50,651 bases of DNA from the NCBI RefSeq assembly GCF_009600315.1, contig NZ_WIWC01000040.1, positions 1-50,651 of the forward strand, in the 5' to 3' direction. The first letter of the stretch is position 1, and every line of letters starts with the position of its first letter. Source of the stretch: Pseudomonas helleri (GTDB taxonomy: Bacteria > Pseudomonadota > Gammaproteobacteria > Pseudomonadales > Pseudomonadaceae). The notes below the pieces were generated by a model. The model was not told the origin of the DNA. It saw only the letters and a program-made list of their open reading frames with translations, and did no database searches. A program made the translations under genes and the position numbers. Shown piece after piece: positions 1 through 8,217 of the stretch.

Positions 1-16
1 GTGTCGTATTAAAAAG

Positions 17-57
17 TGTTCGCTATGTCTCCGAACATTCTGTTCGCGATGTCCCCG
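17..57. repeat. Two 17-bp direct repeats, possible IS end remnant
   Basis: Two copies of a 17-mer of the form TGTTCGCnATGTCyCCG start at 17 and 41 (24-bp period, two mismatches). Spaced terminal repeats of this kind resemble the ends of IS21-type elements, but no transposase lies in the window and the element, if any, would extend to the left. The following 30 bases (about 65-95) are the GGGAGAGGGTTAGGG-type filler often found between Pseudomonas genes. The assignment is from memory of family features only. Confidence 0.35.
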
Positions 58-91
58 GTCCATACAGGGAGAGGGTTAGGGTGAGGGGCTT

Positions 92-481
92 CTAAGGCTT
101 AGGGAACAGGTGATCCAGCGTACTCAGCAAGCGCACGTGGTAGATGGGTTTGCGAAACAGATCCAGCACCTGCAAACGCAACAGATCACTCACATCGTCC
201 ATATCGGCGTGCCCCGAAATGACGATTACCGGCAAATGCTGACGCTGCGTGTGCTCGCGCAAACGCTGAATCAGGGCAATGCCGCTTTCCTCCGGCATAC
301 GCAGGTCGGTAATAACCAGCGAAATGTCAGGGTGCAGGGTCAGCAGTTGAAGGGCACTGATAACGGACGTTGCCGTATAGCAACAAAAACCTTCGCCCTC
401 CAACAGTTCGGCCAGCTCCAGCACAGCCTCTTCTTCGTCATCCACCAGAAGAAGCTGTTGGCGGGTAAAGGTTGAACCCAT
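92..481 (-). CDS. Stand-alone response-regulator receiver domain
   Basis: A 129-residue protein made only of a CheY-like receiver domain. The acidic pair is at D14/D15, the phospho-acceptor is D59 (in LVITDLRMP), the switch Ser/Thr is S89 and the conserved Lys-Pro is K111-P112, so it should be phosphorylatable. There is no output domain. The start codon follows a TAGGGT sequence at about 10 nt. The gene begins only 14 bp after the flp stop codon on the same strand, so the two are probably co-transcribed. This suggests a role in Flp pilus control, as a phosphate sink or partner for the PprA kinase encoded in the same locus, but that role is inferred. Its partner and target cannot be read from the sequence. 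Confidence 0.85.
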   Translation of the reverse strand: MGSTFTRQQLLLVDDEEEAVLELAELLEGEGFCCYTATSVISALQLLTLHPDISLVITDLRMPEESGIALIQRLREHTQRQHLPVIVISGHADMDDVSDLLRLQVLDLFRKPIYHVRLLSTLDHLFPKP

Positions 482-495
482 GCCGATTTACCCTA

Positions 496-720
496 TTAAG
501 TGGGTTTCGCATCCAGGCCCGCTTTGATGGAATCAAACATGCCTTTTACGGACGTCTGAATACCCGGTGACACCGCAATAATCACAATCGCAACCATCGC
601 CACGATCAGCGCGTACTCAATAGCCGATGCACCTTCAGTCCGTTTTGCAAACTGTTTAACCTGATGCGCGACAAATGTTCGGGTCGGAACATACACGCTA
701 AGAACAGTATTTAAAAACAT
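496..720 (-). CDS. flp: Flp-type IVb major pilin
   Basis: A 74-residue Flp prepilin, the structural subunit of the Tad pilus. It has a basic leader, then the Flp-family segment EGASAIEYALIVAMVAIVII, with Glu and Tyr at the fifth and sixth positions after the likely cleavage glycine, and a hydrophobic helix. The start at 720 is preferred over a longer upstream frame (to 759) because AAGGAG stands 9 nt before this ATG. The leader would be removed by FppA, encoded at 9.4-9.9 kb. The gene is divergent from rcpC and shares a 334-bp intergenic region with it. A motif shared with pprB and tadG lies about 120 nt upstream. Confidence 0.93.
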   Translation of the reverse strand: MFLNTVLSVYVPTRTFVAHQVKQFAKRTEGASAIEYALIVAMVAIVIIAVSPGIQTSVKGMFDSIKAGLDAKPT

Positions 721-840
721 CTGACTTCTCCTTGGTGCGCCGATCGGTGCACTCTGCACATAAGGTGTAGCTAAGTTGAATCTGCCCTCACAGCATTGGC
801 AATAAACCTCCCGGTATCAACTATAAATAGGGACTAATGC

Positions 841-854
841 CAAAGTATTAATAC
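841..854 (-). promoter_or_regulatory. Candidate PprB-type motif upstream of flp
   Basis: The plus strand reads CAAAGTATTAATAC, which contains the core of a perfect 12-bp palindrome AGTATTAATACT (844-855). It lies 121 nt upstream of the flp start. Near-identical sequences occur upstream of tadG (15489-15502, 13 of 14 identical) and pprB (9417-9430, 12 of 14), in the same orientation relative to the gene. Assigning it to PprB is an inference from this distribution. Confidence 0.45.
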
Positions 855-945
855 TAAAGATTCTGTTGAAAAATGCGTGTTAAATCAAACTTCCCGCTTT
901 TATTTAAAGCTTTTTAAAGTCGCTAATGGCATTTTGAAATACCTG

Positions 946-963
946 CGCTATTTTCAAATAGCG
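946..963. promoter_or_regulatory. Perfect palindrome upstream of rcpC
   Basis: CGCTATTT and AAATAGCG are exact inverted repeats separated by TC, about 90 nt before the rcpC start. A dimeric regulator site is possible, but no family can be assigned. Confidence 0.35.
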
Positions 964-1054
964 AATGGTTTGCAATGGTCTTCAAGAAGTTCATGTCTGC
1001 CTGATTTCGAATGTTTTATGGACGGCTGTACGCAGGGAATAGGGAGATGATTGC

Positions 1055-1993
1055 ATGAACAATCGACGCAGTTTGATGTTGGCCGCCATTTTGTTCGTCG
1101 GCGCCATTGCTGCCGGTTACTGGGGGTTGGTGATCTCCCGGCAACAACCGATTGCCGAGGTTCCAGTGACTCAAGTGGTCGAGCAGGGTGTGGCGACCGT
1201 TGAAGATCAGACCCGTCATCCCGTGGTGGTGCTGGTGCGTGATGTGCCGCCCCATGTTGCGCTGACCGCCGATGATGTGACCCTCGAAAAATTACGCACA
1301 GCGCCTGCGGGTAGCCTGACGGCCATTGATCAGGCCGTGGGGCGCACGCCGTGGCGTGCGCTCACTGCTGGGACCTGGGTGAGTGAGCAAAGCTTCGAAG
1401 TCGGTGGGCCGTTGTCGCGCATGATCCGCCCGGATGAGCGTGCGCTGGCCGTTGCCATTGATGAAGTGAGCGGGGCGGGTGGCCAGCTCACCCCCGGCGA
1501 TTACGTCGACATCCTGCTGTTCCTGCGTCAGGACGCAGCCAACCCGCAACAGTCTGCGCAAGTGGTATTGCCCGCGGTGCGGGTGCTGAGTGTGGGCGAG
1601 GAGCTGGGCCTGACCAGCGACGGTCAATTGGCCCGCCAGCCGCTTAATGCCGAAGAGGCCCTCAAACAAGCCCAAAGCCGTGCTGCAGCGCGCACTGCCG
1701 TGCTGGCCGTGCCGGAACCCTTGCTGAACCAACTGATGCTCGCAACCCAGGCCGGCACGTTGCGTCTGGCCGTGCGCAGCGCTCAAGAACAACGCCTGAG
1801 CAAATACTGGGCGGGTGAAAAAGAGGCGCCCACCAACCTTGAGAATGCCAAACGCAGCCTTTATCAGTTCAACCAGTTGGCCATGGCCAGCCCGCCCAAA
1901 GTGCCGGTGGCCAGCACCGCCAGTGGCATCACGCGTGAACGGGGTATTGAAATCATTCGCGGCAATCAAGCGGCCCAACAGCCCGCCCAATAA
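1055..1993 (+). CDS. rcpC: Flp pilus assembly protein RcpC/CpaB
   Basis: A 312-residue CpaB/RcpC-family protein. An N-terminal signal anchor (about residues 7-28) is followed by a SAF-type region (about 50-120, 'VVVLVRDVPPHVALTADDV') and the RcpC domain, with the family's 'RMIRPDERALAVAIDEVSGAGG' stretch (read here in two parts) and 'TPGDYVDILL'. RcpC acts in the periplasm with the secretin RcpA. GGGAGA lies 8 nt upstream of the ATG. It is the first gene of the plus-strand operon rcpC-rcpA-tadZABCD-DUF3613, with rcpA 26 bp downstream. Confidence 0.92.
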   Translation: MNNRRSLMLAAILFVGAIAAGYWGLVISRQQPIAEVPVTQVVEQGVATVEDQTRHPVVVLVRDVPPHVALTADDVTLEKLRTAPAGSLTAIDQAVGRTPWRALTAGTWVSEQSFEVGGPLSRMIRPDERALAVAIDEVSGAGGQLTPGDYVDILLFLRQDAANPQQSAQVVLPAVRVLSVGEELGLTSDGQLARQPLNAEEALKQAQSRAAARTAVLAVPEPLLNQLMLATQAGTLRLAVRSAQEQRLSKYWAGEKEAPTNLENAKRSLYQFNQLAMASPPKVPVASTASGITRERGIEIIRGNQAAQQPAQ

Positions 1994-2019
1994 AAATTTG
2001 ATCTGCAAGGAAGCCCAGC

Positions 2020-3246
2020 ATGAGTCGTCGTTTTTCGGTGTTGTACAAACGAGCTGTCTGGACTCTGATTTTAAGCAGCGCGCCGTTTGAAATGGCCTTG
2101 GCTGCACCCGGTAATTGCGCAGCCCTCGGCCAGTTGCCGTCGGTGCTGGAAGTGGCGCAAGGCGCCCAACAGGCGATGGATTCACCGGTCGCCATTACCC
2201 GTATCGCGGTCGGTGATCCGGCCATTGCCGATGTGCACGCCAATGGCAGCAATGCGTTCCTGCTCACCGGCGTTGCGCCGGGCACCACCAGCCTGATGCT
2301 CTGGACCGCCTGCTCCGCATCACCCCGCCAGAGCATGGTGTTCGTCAAGGGTAAAGCCACCGTCGGGTATACCAGTGCCACCGTCGCCCCTTCAGAAGAC
2401 CCGACCTTGCCCGTTCAAGTGCAAACCGATATTCGTTTTGTCGAGGTCAATCGCACCAAGCTTCAAGAAGCCAGCACCTCCATTTTTGGCATGGGCAGCA
2501 ACTTCCTGTTCGGTTCCCCCGGCTCATTTCTCAGCACAGCTGAAGGGATTATCACCGGCGGGCCGGTTGCAGACGGCAAGTACTTCAACATCGGTTTTGG
2601 CGGTGGCCGGGTCCGGGCCATGATCAATGCACTGGAAGGCAGCGGCTTTGCCTACACACTTGCGCGCCCGAGTCTGGTGGCCATGAGTGGGCAAAGTGCA
2701 ACCTTTCTGGCCGGGGGCGAAGTGCCCATCCCGGTGCCCAGCAGCGGCAGCGACAACGTGTCGATTGAGTACAAGGAATTCGGTATCCGCCTGACGCTGA
2801 CGCCAACTGTGGTCGGCCGTGACCGCGTCATGCTGAAAGTGGCCCCCGAGGTCAGCGAGCTGGACTACACCAATGCGGTGAATATCGCCGGGACCTTGGT
2901 GCCGGGGCTGAATGTGCGCCGCACCGACACCAGTATTTCCCTGGCCGATGGCGAAAGCTTCGTGATCAGCGGCCTGATCAGCACGCGCAATAGCTCGCAG
3001 GTCAACAAATTCCCGGGGCTTGGGGATATTCCGGTGCTGGGGGCTTTTTTTCGCGACTCCAATATCAGCCGCGAAGAGAAAGAGCTGCTGATGATTGTGA
3101 CCCCGCACTTGGTCCAGCCGTTGGCCGCCAATGCCCAGTTGCCCTCATTGCCCGGCGAAAAGCTGCGTAATTACGACCCCAACTGGTACCGCCTGTACTT
3201 CCTTGAAAACGGTAAGTTCAATAACCGTAGCGGGTTATCCCAATGA
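2020..3246 (+). CDS. rcpA: Flp pilus secretin RcpA/CpaC
   Basis: A 408-residue outer-membrane secretin of the Tad system. A signal peptide ends near residue 29 (ALA-AP). An N-terminal pilus/secretin domain spans about 45-115, and the secretin domain about 210-370, with the hallmark 'FPGLGDIPVLGAFFRD' and 'EKELLMIVTPHLV'. It forms the pore through which the Flp fibre leaves the cell. AAGGA precedes the start. Its stop overlaps the tadZ start (ATGA at 3243-3246), indicating translational coupling. Length and domain order are normal for the family. Confidence 0.95.
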   Translation: MSRRFSVLYKRAVWTLILSSAPFEMALAAPGNCAALGQLPSVLEVAQGAQQAMDSPVAITRIAVGDPAIADVHANGSNAFLLTGVAPGTTSLMLWTACSASPRQSMVFVKGKATVGYTSATVAPSEDPTLPVQVQTDIRFVEVNRTKLQEASTSIFGMGSNFLFGSPGSFLSTAEGIITGGPVADGKYFNIGFGGGRVRAMINALEGSGFAYTLARPSLVAMSGQSATFLAGGEVPIPVPSSGSDNVSIEYKEFGIRLTLTPTVVGRDRVMLKVAPEVSELDYTNAVNIAGTLVPGLNVRRTDTSISLADGESFVISGLISTRNSSQVNKFPGLGDIPVLGAFFRDSNISREEKELLMIVTPHLVQPLAANAQLPSLPGEKLRNYDPNWYRLYFLENGKFNNRSGLSQ

Positions 3247-4442
3247 GCCAAAGCCTGAGCCAGACGTTTCTCGCGCTAACGCGCAACAACACCGATCTTG
3301 AATGGCTGCAGGGCGCTCTGGCGCCGCTGGGCCAAGTCGTGGGTGCAGGCACTACCAGCCTGGATGAGCTGCTGGCTTTGGTCGATGTGACCTTTGCCGG
3401 GCTGATTTTTGTCGGTCTGGATCGGGAAAAAGTTGTCGCGCAATGTGCGCTGATCGAAGGCGCGCTGGAAGCCAAGCCGATGCTGGCCATTGTGGCGCTG
3501 GGAGACGGCATGGATAACCAGTTGGTGCTCAATGCCATGCGGGCCGGGGCACGTGATTTTGTCGCCTACGGCTCACGCTCCAGCGAAGTGGCAGGGTTGG
3601 TGCGCCGCCTGAGCAAGCGTCTGCCGGCGGTCACGCCGAGCACCACATTGGGCGGCATGACCGTGCTGTTCGGCACTCAGTGCAATGCCGATGGCGCCTT
3701 GCTTGCCAGCCATCTGGGTTTGGTGGTGCACAAACACCATCAAAAAACCCTGTATCTGGATTTGGGCCTGCCTCGCGGCGACGGCCTGGCCTTGCTCGGC
3801 CTTGAAAGCACGTTCTTTTTTGGCGACGCCATGCGCCATTTGCGGCGTCTGGACAGCACTTTGATTGACAGCGCGTTCGCCAAAACCCCCGACGGCATGC
3901 GCGTGTTGGCCCATGGCGACAGCGATGAGCCGCTGTCACAAACCAGCGCGGCCGAGCTCTATATGTTGCTCAGTGCCCTGCGTAATCATTTCCAGCACAT
4001 TGTGGTCAACCTGACCGGCCAACCCGATGGCGAAGCCATCCGCACCTTCGTCACCCATTGCGACAAGTTGCTGTGGTACACCGATCAAAGCGTGCTCGAT
4101 TGCCGACGCAATCTTGATGTGCTGAGCCTGTGGCGCGCCAAGGGCATGAAGCTTGAGCACGCCGCCTTGCTGGTGGATCGCTACCTGCGCGGCGTGGCGC
4201 CGGATGCCGATGCGCTGGTTAAAACCTTTGGTATTCCATTGTCGGTAACGTTACCGCTGAGCGCCGAGCTGCGCCTCAATGCAAAAAATCAGACCACCAC
4301 CCTGTATGAGCTGGCCTCGCGGGATGGCTTGAGTCTGGGCCTGAAAAAAGTCGGTGAGCAACTGGCCCGGCATTCGCCCGCCACTCAAGCGTCCACGACC
4401 ACCTCAGGCAAGTGGTTTAACCGTCTGTTGGGGGCCAAATGA
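3243..4442 (+). CDS. tadZ: Pilus localisation protein TadZ/CpaE, degenerate ATPase
   Basis: A 399-residue TadZ/CpaE-like protein: a receiver-like N-terminal part (about 1-125) followed by a MinD/ParA-like fold (about 130-370). In known Tad systems TadZ places the machinery at the pole. At the usual deviant Walker A position (about 136-160) the sequence reads 'VLFGTQCNADGALLASHLG', which has no GK[ST] and no obvious signature lysine, so nucleotide hydrolysis is doubtful. The gene overlaps rcpA and tadA by 4 nt at each end. The assignment rests on operon position and overall layout. Confidence 0.88.
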   Translation: MSQSLSQTFLALTRNNTDLEWLQGALAPLGQVVGAGTTSLDELLALVDVTFAGLIFVGLDREKVVAQCALIEGALEAKPMLAIVALGDGMDNQLVLNAMRAGARDFVAYGSRSSEVAGLVRRLSKRLPAVTPSTTLGGMTVLFGTQCNADGALLASHLGLVVHKHHQKTLYLDLGLPRGDGLALLGLESTFFFGDAMRHLRRLDSTLIDSAFAKTPDGMRVLAHGDSDEPLSQTSAAELYMLLSALRNHFQHIVVNLTGQPDGEAIRTFVTHCDKLLWYTDQSVLDCRRNLDVLSLWRAKGMKLEHAALLVDRYLRGVAPDADALVKTFGIPLSVTLPLSAELRLNAKNQTTTLYELASRDGLSLGLKKVGEQLARHSPATQASTTTSGKWFNRLLGAK

Positions 4443-5713
4443 AAGGTGAGAACCTGTTCGGCTCGGGCCTTTACAAAGACGGGCGCGCTGACCACGACGG
4501 CCTGAAGTTGGTGCTGCACCGTTACATCATTGACGCCATCGAGGAGAGCGGTAAAAACCTGCTGGAAGATTCGCGTCAGGCGCTGTCGCAATTTGTCACT
4601 GATCGCGTGGCCGAATACGTATCGCGCCTGCATCTGGCCATTTCGCGTTATGAGATGGAGCGGCTGGCAGAGGAGATCGTCGACGAGTTGACCGGCTTTG
4701 GCCCGCTGGAAGTCTTGCTGCGTGACCCGGCCGTGACCGAGATTCTGGTTAACGGTCCGTACCGGGTGTTTGTGGAGCGCGAAGGCGTGCTCAGCCAGAG
4801 CGACCTGCGTTTTATCGACGATAACCATGTCGAACGGGTGATGCAGCGCATTTTGGCGCCATTGGGGCGACGTCTCGATGAGTCCTCACCGATGGTCGAT
4901 GCACGCATGCCCGACGGCAGCCGGGTCAACGCGGTCATTCCGCCGATTGCCTTGGACGGGCCCTGCCTGTCCATTCGGAAATTTCGCAAGGACATGCTCA
5001 ACAGCACGGATCTGGTGGCCATGCACACCATTGATCAGGCCATCTTTGAGTTCTTTCAGGAAGCGGTCGGCAAACGCTGCAACATCCTCATCAGCGGCGG
5101 TACGGGCACCGGTAAAACCACACTGCTGAACATTCTCAGCCAACTGATCAACCCCCATGAGCGTCTCGTCACCATCGAGGACGTGGCGGAGTTGCAGCTT
5201 GGCCACCCTCACGTGGTACGGCTGGAAACCCGCCCGCCCAATGCCGAGGGGCATGGCGAAGTGAAATCCAGTGACCTGATCCGCAACGCCCTGCGGATGC
5301 GCCCCGACCGCATCATTCTGGGGGAAATTCGTGGTGTCGAAGTGCTCGATGTGCTGACGGCGATGAACACCGGGCACGATGGTTCGATGAGCACCGTGCA
5401 CGCCAACACCGCGCAGGACGCCTTGTTGCGTCTGGAAACCCTGGTGGGCCTGACCGGTCGTACGGTGGCCGAAAAAACCTTGCGGCAAATGATTTGCGCC
5501 GCGCTGGACGTGATTATTCAGCTGACGCGCATGCCCGATGGCCGCCGCTGTGTGAGCGAAGTACTGGAAGTGGTTGGCGTGCGCGACGATGTGTACGTGA
5601 CCAACACGTTGTTCCGGTTGGACCGGCGCACCGGCTTTGGCTTTATGCGCGAAGCCCTGAACCCGGCTAGCGACAAGTTGCGCCGTGATCCGATTTTGAA
5701 TCCGAACGGCTGA
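4439..5713 (+). CDS. tadA: Tad secretion ATPase TadA/CpaF
   Basis: A 424-residue VirB11/CpaF-type hexameric ATPase that powers Flp pilus assembly. The N-terminal domain includes 'LTGFGPLEVLLRDPAVTEIL'. Walker A, GGTGTGKT, is at about 220-227, followed by an Asp box ('VTIEDVAELQL'), Walker B ('DRIILGEIRGVE') and a His box ('GHDGSMSTVHANT'). All key motifs are present and the length is normal. It starts in the ATGA overlap with tadZ. Confidence 0.96.
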   Translation: MKGENLFGSGLYKDGRADHDGLKLVLHRYIIDAIEESGKNLLEDSRQALSQFVTDRVAEYVSRLHLAISRYEMERLAEEIVDELTGFGPLEVLLRDPAVTEILVNGPYRVFVEREGVLSQSDLRFIDDNHVERVMQRILAPLGRRLDESSPMVDARMPDGSRVNAVIPPIALDGPCLSIRKFRKDMLNSTDLVAMHTIDQAIFEFFQEAVGKRCNILISGGTGTGKTTLLNILSQLINPHERLVTIEDVAELQLGHPHVVRLETRPPNAEGHGEVKSSDLIRNALRMRPDRIILGEIRGVEVLDVLTAMNTGHDGSMSTVHANTAQDALLRLETLVGLTGRTVAEKTLRQMICAALDVIIQLTRMPDGRRCVSEVLEVVGVRDDVYVTNTLFRLDRRTGFGFMREALNPASDKLRRDPILNPNG

Positions 5714-5722
5714 GGGCTGCTG

Positions 5723-6607
5723 ATGATCCCGGCTTTGGTGCTTTTTGCGTGCAGCTTAATGATGTTCATGTTGTCGCTGCACCTGGTGTATCGCACGTTG
5801 CGTGATCCGACCACCAGCCGAGTGCTGGAGCGGCTCGGTGAAGGCCGCAGTGTCGTGGTCGATAAAACCTTCAGTGTGGCGTGGCTGGACCGGGCTTTTT
5901 TACAGGCGGGGCTGGGACGTCCATCCGAACGGCTGGGGCTTTGGCTGTCGTTATGGGGTGCCGCTGGCCTGCTGGGCGCGGTGCTGGGCGGCCCCATGGC
6001 TGCCCTGGCCGGTGTGTTGCTGCCGCCGTTGTGTGTGTGGCTGTTTGTCAGCTGGCGCTACCACCGGCGGGTGCGCCGCATGGTTGAGCAACTCCCCGGC
6101 TTGCTCGATTCCAGTGTGCGCAGCTTAAAAGCCGGTCGCACCCTGGCGGATGCCGTGTTGCTGGCCATTGAGTCGTCCACCGACCCCCTCAAAACCAGTA
6201 TCAGCCGCGTGACCCGTAACGTGCAGATGGGCGTGAGTTTGCCGGAGGCGGTGCAGGACTTTGCCGAGCTGTATGACCGGGAGGAATTTCGCATGTTCGC
6301 CCTCGGTTTGAAGGTCAACCATCGTTACGGGGGCAACGCCAGTGAGCTGCTGGACAACCTGATCGTGCTGATTCGCGAGCGTGAGCAAGGCGCGCGAAAG
6401 TTAAAAGCCATGACCGGTGAAACGCGCATGACCGCGATTGTGCTGGGCTTGTTGCCGATCCTGGTGTGCTCCTTTTTCATGATCAGCAACCCCGATTACC
6501 TGATCAACATGTGGCATGACCCCAAAGGCCAAAACTTGATGCTCACGGCCCTTGCCATGCAAGTGTTCGGCAGCGTGGCGCTGTGGCGCATGGTACGGAG
6601 CGTATGA
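5723..6607 (+). CDS. tadB: Tad inner-membrane platform protein TadB
   Basis: A 294-residue GspF/TadB-family inner-membrane protein. A first hydrophobic segment at about 1-20 and a hairpin of segments near 75-110 are followed by the cytoplasmic T2SSF domain (about 120-245, 'LPGLLDSSVRSLKAGRTLADAV' region) and C-terminal segments near 235-255 and 270-290. It works with TadC as the membrane platform for TadA. GAGGG overlapping the tadA stop gives a ribosome-binding site 7-10 nt from the ATG at 5723. Confidence 0.93.
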   Translation: MIPALVLFACSLMMFMLSLHLVYRTLRDPTTSRVLERLGEGRSVVVDKTFSVAWLDRAFLQAGLGRPSERLGLWLSLWGAAGLLGAVLGGPMAALAGVLLPPLCVWLFVSWRYHRRVRRMVEQLPGLLDSSVRSLKAGRTLADAVLLAIESSTDPLKTSISRVTRNVQMGVSLPEAVQDFAELYDREEFRMFALGLKVNHRYGGNASELLDNLIVLIREREQGARKLKAMTGETRMTAIVLGLLPILVCSFFMISNPDYLINMWHDPKGQNLMLTALAMQVFGSVALWRMVRSV

Positions 6608-6608
6608 C

Positions 6609-7493
6609 ATGGCCTTTGTAATCTGTGCACTGTTGATCGTGGCCGCGGCGGCATTGCTGATCAATATTGCGGTACGTGACCGGCTGCGTCAGCAACGTGT
6701 GATGCAGCGTCTGGAAGGGGAGAAGACCGGCCCCGGCAAGTTTGATACCTGGATGCGGGCGGTGGGTAATACCAAGTTTGGCCAGCGTTCGGTCTCGATG
6801 GACAGCGAGACCGAAGTGCTGCTCAACCGGGTGGGATGGCGCACCGCTAACCAGCGCGCGCTGTTTGCGGCGTTTCAAGTGGCGACGCCCGTGGCTTTTG
6901 CCGGGCTGGTGTTTTTGGGCCATGAGCTGTTCTTCCCGCGCTCCGGCAACCTGCTGGTGGTGATGCTCTGTGCCTTGGTGCTGGGTTACCTGATCCCCAA
7001 ACGAATGCTGGCCTATGTCGCGAAAAAGCGTCAGCAGGAAATCTCGGTGGAAATTTCTACCTTTATCCCGCTACTGCGCATTCTTTTTGAATCCGGCATG
7101 GCGGTCGAACAAGCGCTACGGGTGTTGAGCCTGGAGGCGCGGCAATTACTGCCAGTGCTCACCGGCGAGCTGCGGGTGGTGCTGGCGCGGGTCGACTCCG
7201 GCCTGGAGTTGGGGCAGGAACTGAGTAAAACCGCCAGCTTGCTGGACGTGGACGAGTTCAATGACACCTGTGTGATTCTGCTGCAATTGATTCAGCAGGG
7301 CGGCGGCGCCATGAAATCGCTGCAAGCGCTTAAAGCGTTACTCGACGATCGGCGTGCGGCGCGTCTCGAAGAATACATCTCGAAAATGTCCGCGAAAATG
7401 TCAGTGGTAATGATGGTCTTTCTGTTTCCGGCGCTGATGATGGTGCTGGCCGGGCCCAGTTTTATTGCGATTTCTCGGGCCTTTGGCTCTTGA
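6609..7493 (+). CDS. tadC: Tad inner-membrane platform protein TadC
   Basis: A 294-residue GspF-family membrane protein paired with TadB. Hydrophobic segments lie at about 1-18, 90-110, 112-132 and 265-290, with a T2SSF domain between them ('EISTFIPLLRILFESGMAVE'). The ATG at 6609, one base after the tadB stop, is chosen over an upstream in-frame ATG at 6552 inside tadB. The shorter form begins directly with the expected membrane segment. Confidence 0.92.
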   Translation: MAFVICALLIVAAAALLINIAVRDRLRQQRVMQRLEGEKTGPGKFDTWMRAVGNTKFGQRSVSMDSETEVLLNRVGWRTANQRALFAAFQVATPVAFAGLVFLGHELFFPRSGNLLVVMLCALVLGYLIPKRMLAYVAKKRQQEISVEISTFIPLLRILFESGMAVEQALRVLSLEARQLLPVLTGELRVVLARVDSGLELGQELSKTASLLDVDEFNDTCVILLQLIQQGGGAMKSLQALKALLDDRRAARLEEYISKMSAKMSVVMMVFLFPALMMVLAGPSFIAISRAFGS

Positions 7494-7507
7494 TCAGGAG
7501 TAGGAAT

Positions 7508-8200
7508 ATGAAAGCAGTCCTTGGCGTGTGTGCACTGCTGATGCTGGGCGGGTGTGCAACAGAGGGGCAGAGCAATCCGCCGTGGCTGGCCCTGACCGAC
7601 AGCAGCTGTGCCAAGTTGAGCGCAGATCAGGAGCTGTCGATGAACCTGGCCGACGACATGGCCAAGGAGGGCAAGCTGCACGCCAGTCTGGCCAACCTGC
7701 AAAGTCTGCCCGAGCGTTACGCTCAGGTGCAATTGCGCAAGGCACGGATCTACCGTCAGTTGGGTCGCCCGGAGGCCGGGCCCTTATACCGTGGGCTGCT
7801 CAGCACCTGCCTGAGTGCTGAAGGCAACCATGGTCTGGGGCAACTGGCCGCAGGTTATGGCGATAACGCGCTGGCGGTCAGCTACCTTGAACGTGCAGCC
7901 AAAATGGCGCCGATCGATGACAAAATCAGAAACGACCTGGGTGTGGTGTACCTCAATCAGTTGCAGCTGGACAAAGCCCGCTTCGAGTTTTTGACCGCGC
8001 TGGAACTCAAGCAGTCGGATTCGCTGGCGGCTTTGAATCTGGTGACCTTGCTGATTTATCAGGACCAATGGAGCCAGGCGGCCGAGTTAGTCACGCGTGC
8101 CCAATTGTCGCCAGAGCAAGTGACTGATGCTCAAGCCAGGGCACAGGCCTTGAAAGGTAAAGCGCAGCCCGCCAGCGACCAGGTGGCTGCGATCAGATAA
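7508..8200 (+). CDS. tadD: TPR lipoprotein TadD
   Basis: A 230-residue lipoprotein with an N-terminal signal and lipobox (LMLGGCAT). It carries TPR-like helical repeats over about 60-200, e.g. 'YLERAAKMAPIDDKIRNDLG' and 'YLNQLQLDKARFEFLTALEL'. TadD proteins assist secretin and pilus assembly. The ATG at 7508 has AGGAG 7 nt before it; an in-frame ATG at 7490 overlaps the tadC stop but would place extra basic residues before the signal. Confidence 0.9.
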   Translation: MKAVLGVCALLMLGGCATEGQSNPPWLALTDSSCAKLSADQELSMNLADDMAKEGKLHASLANLQSLPERYAQVQLRKARIYRQLGRPEAGPLYRGLLSTCLSAEGNHGLGQLAAGYGDNALAVSYLERAAKMAPIDDKIRNDLGVVYLNQLQLDKARFEFLTALELKQSDSLAALNLVTLLIYQDQWSQAAELVTRAQLSPEQVTDAQARAQALKGKAQPASDQVAAIR

Positions 8201-8217
8201 TGCGTAGGAGGATTGCC

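Larger units (their letters stand above)
721..1054. promoter_or_regulatory. Divergent flp / rcpC promoter region
   Basis: A 334-bp AT-rich gap between the divergent flp and rcpC genes with no credible coding sequence. It contains the motif at 841-854, AT-rich stretches around 895-925, and a perfect palindrome CGCTATTT-TC-AAATAGCG at 946-963. The palindrome is preceded by a related ATTTTGAAAT at 931-940. Exact promoter boxes could not be fixed by eye. Confidence 0.6.

Noticed and set aside
1292..2185. 297-residue minus-strand open frame
   Set aside because: Antisense to rcpC and the start of rcpA, no motif, Arg/His/Gln-rich shadow composition.
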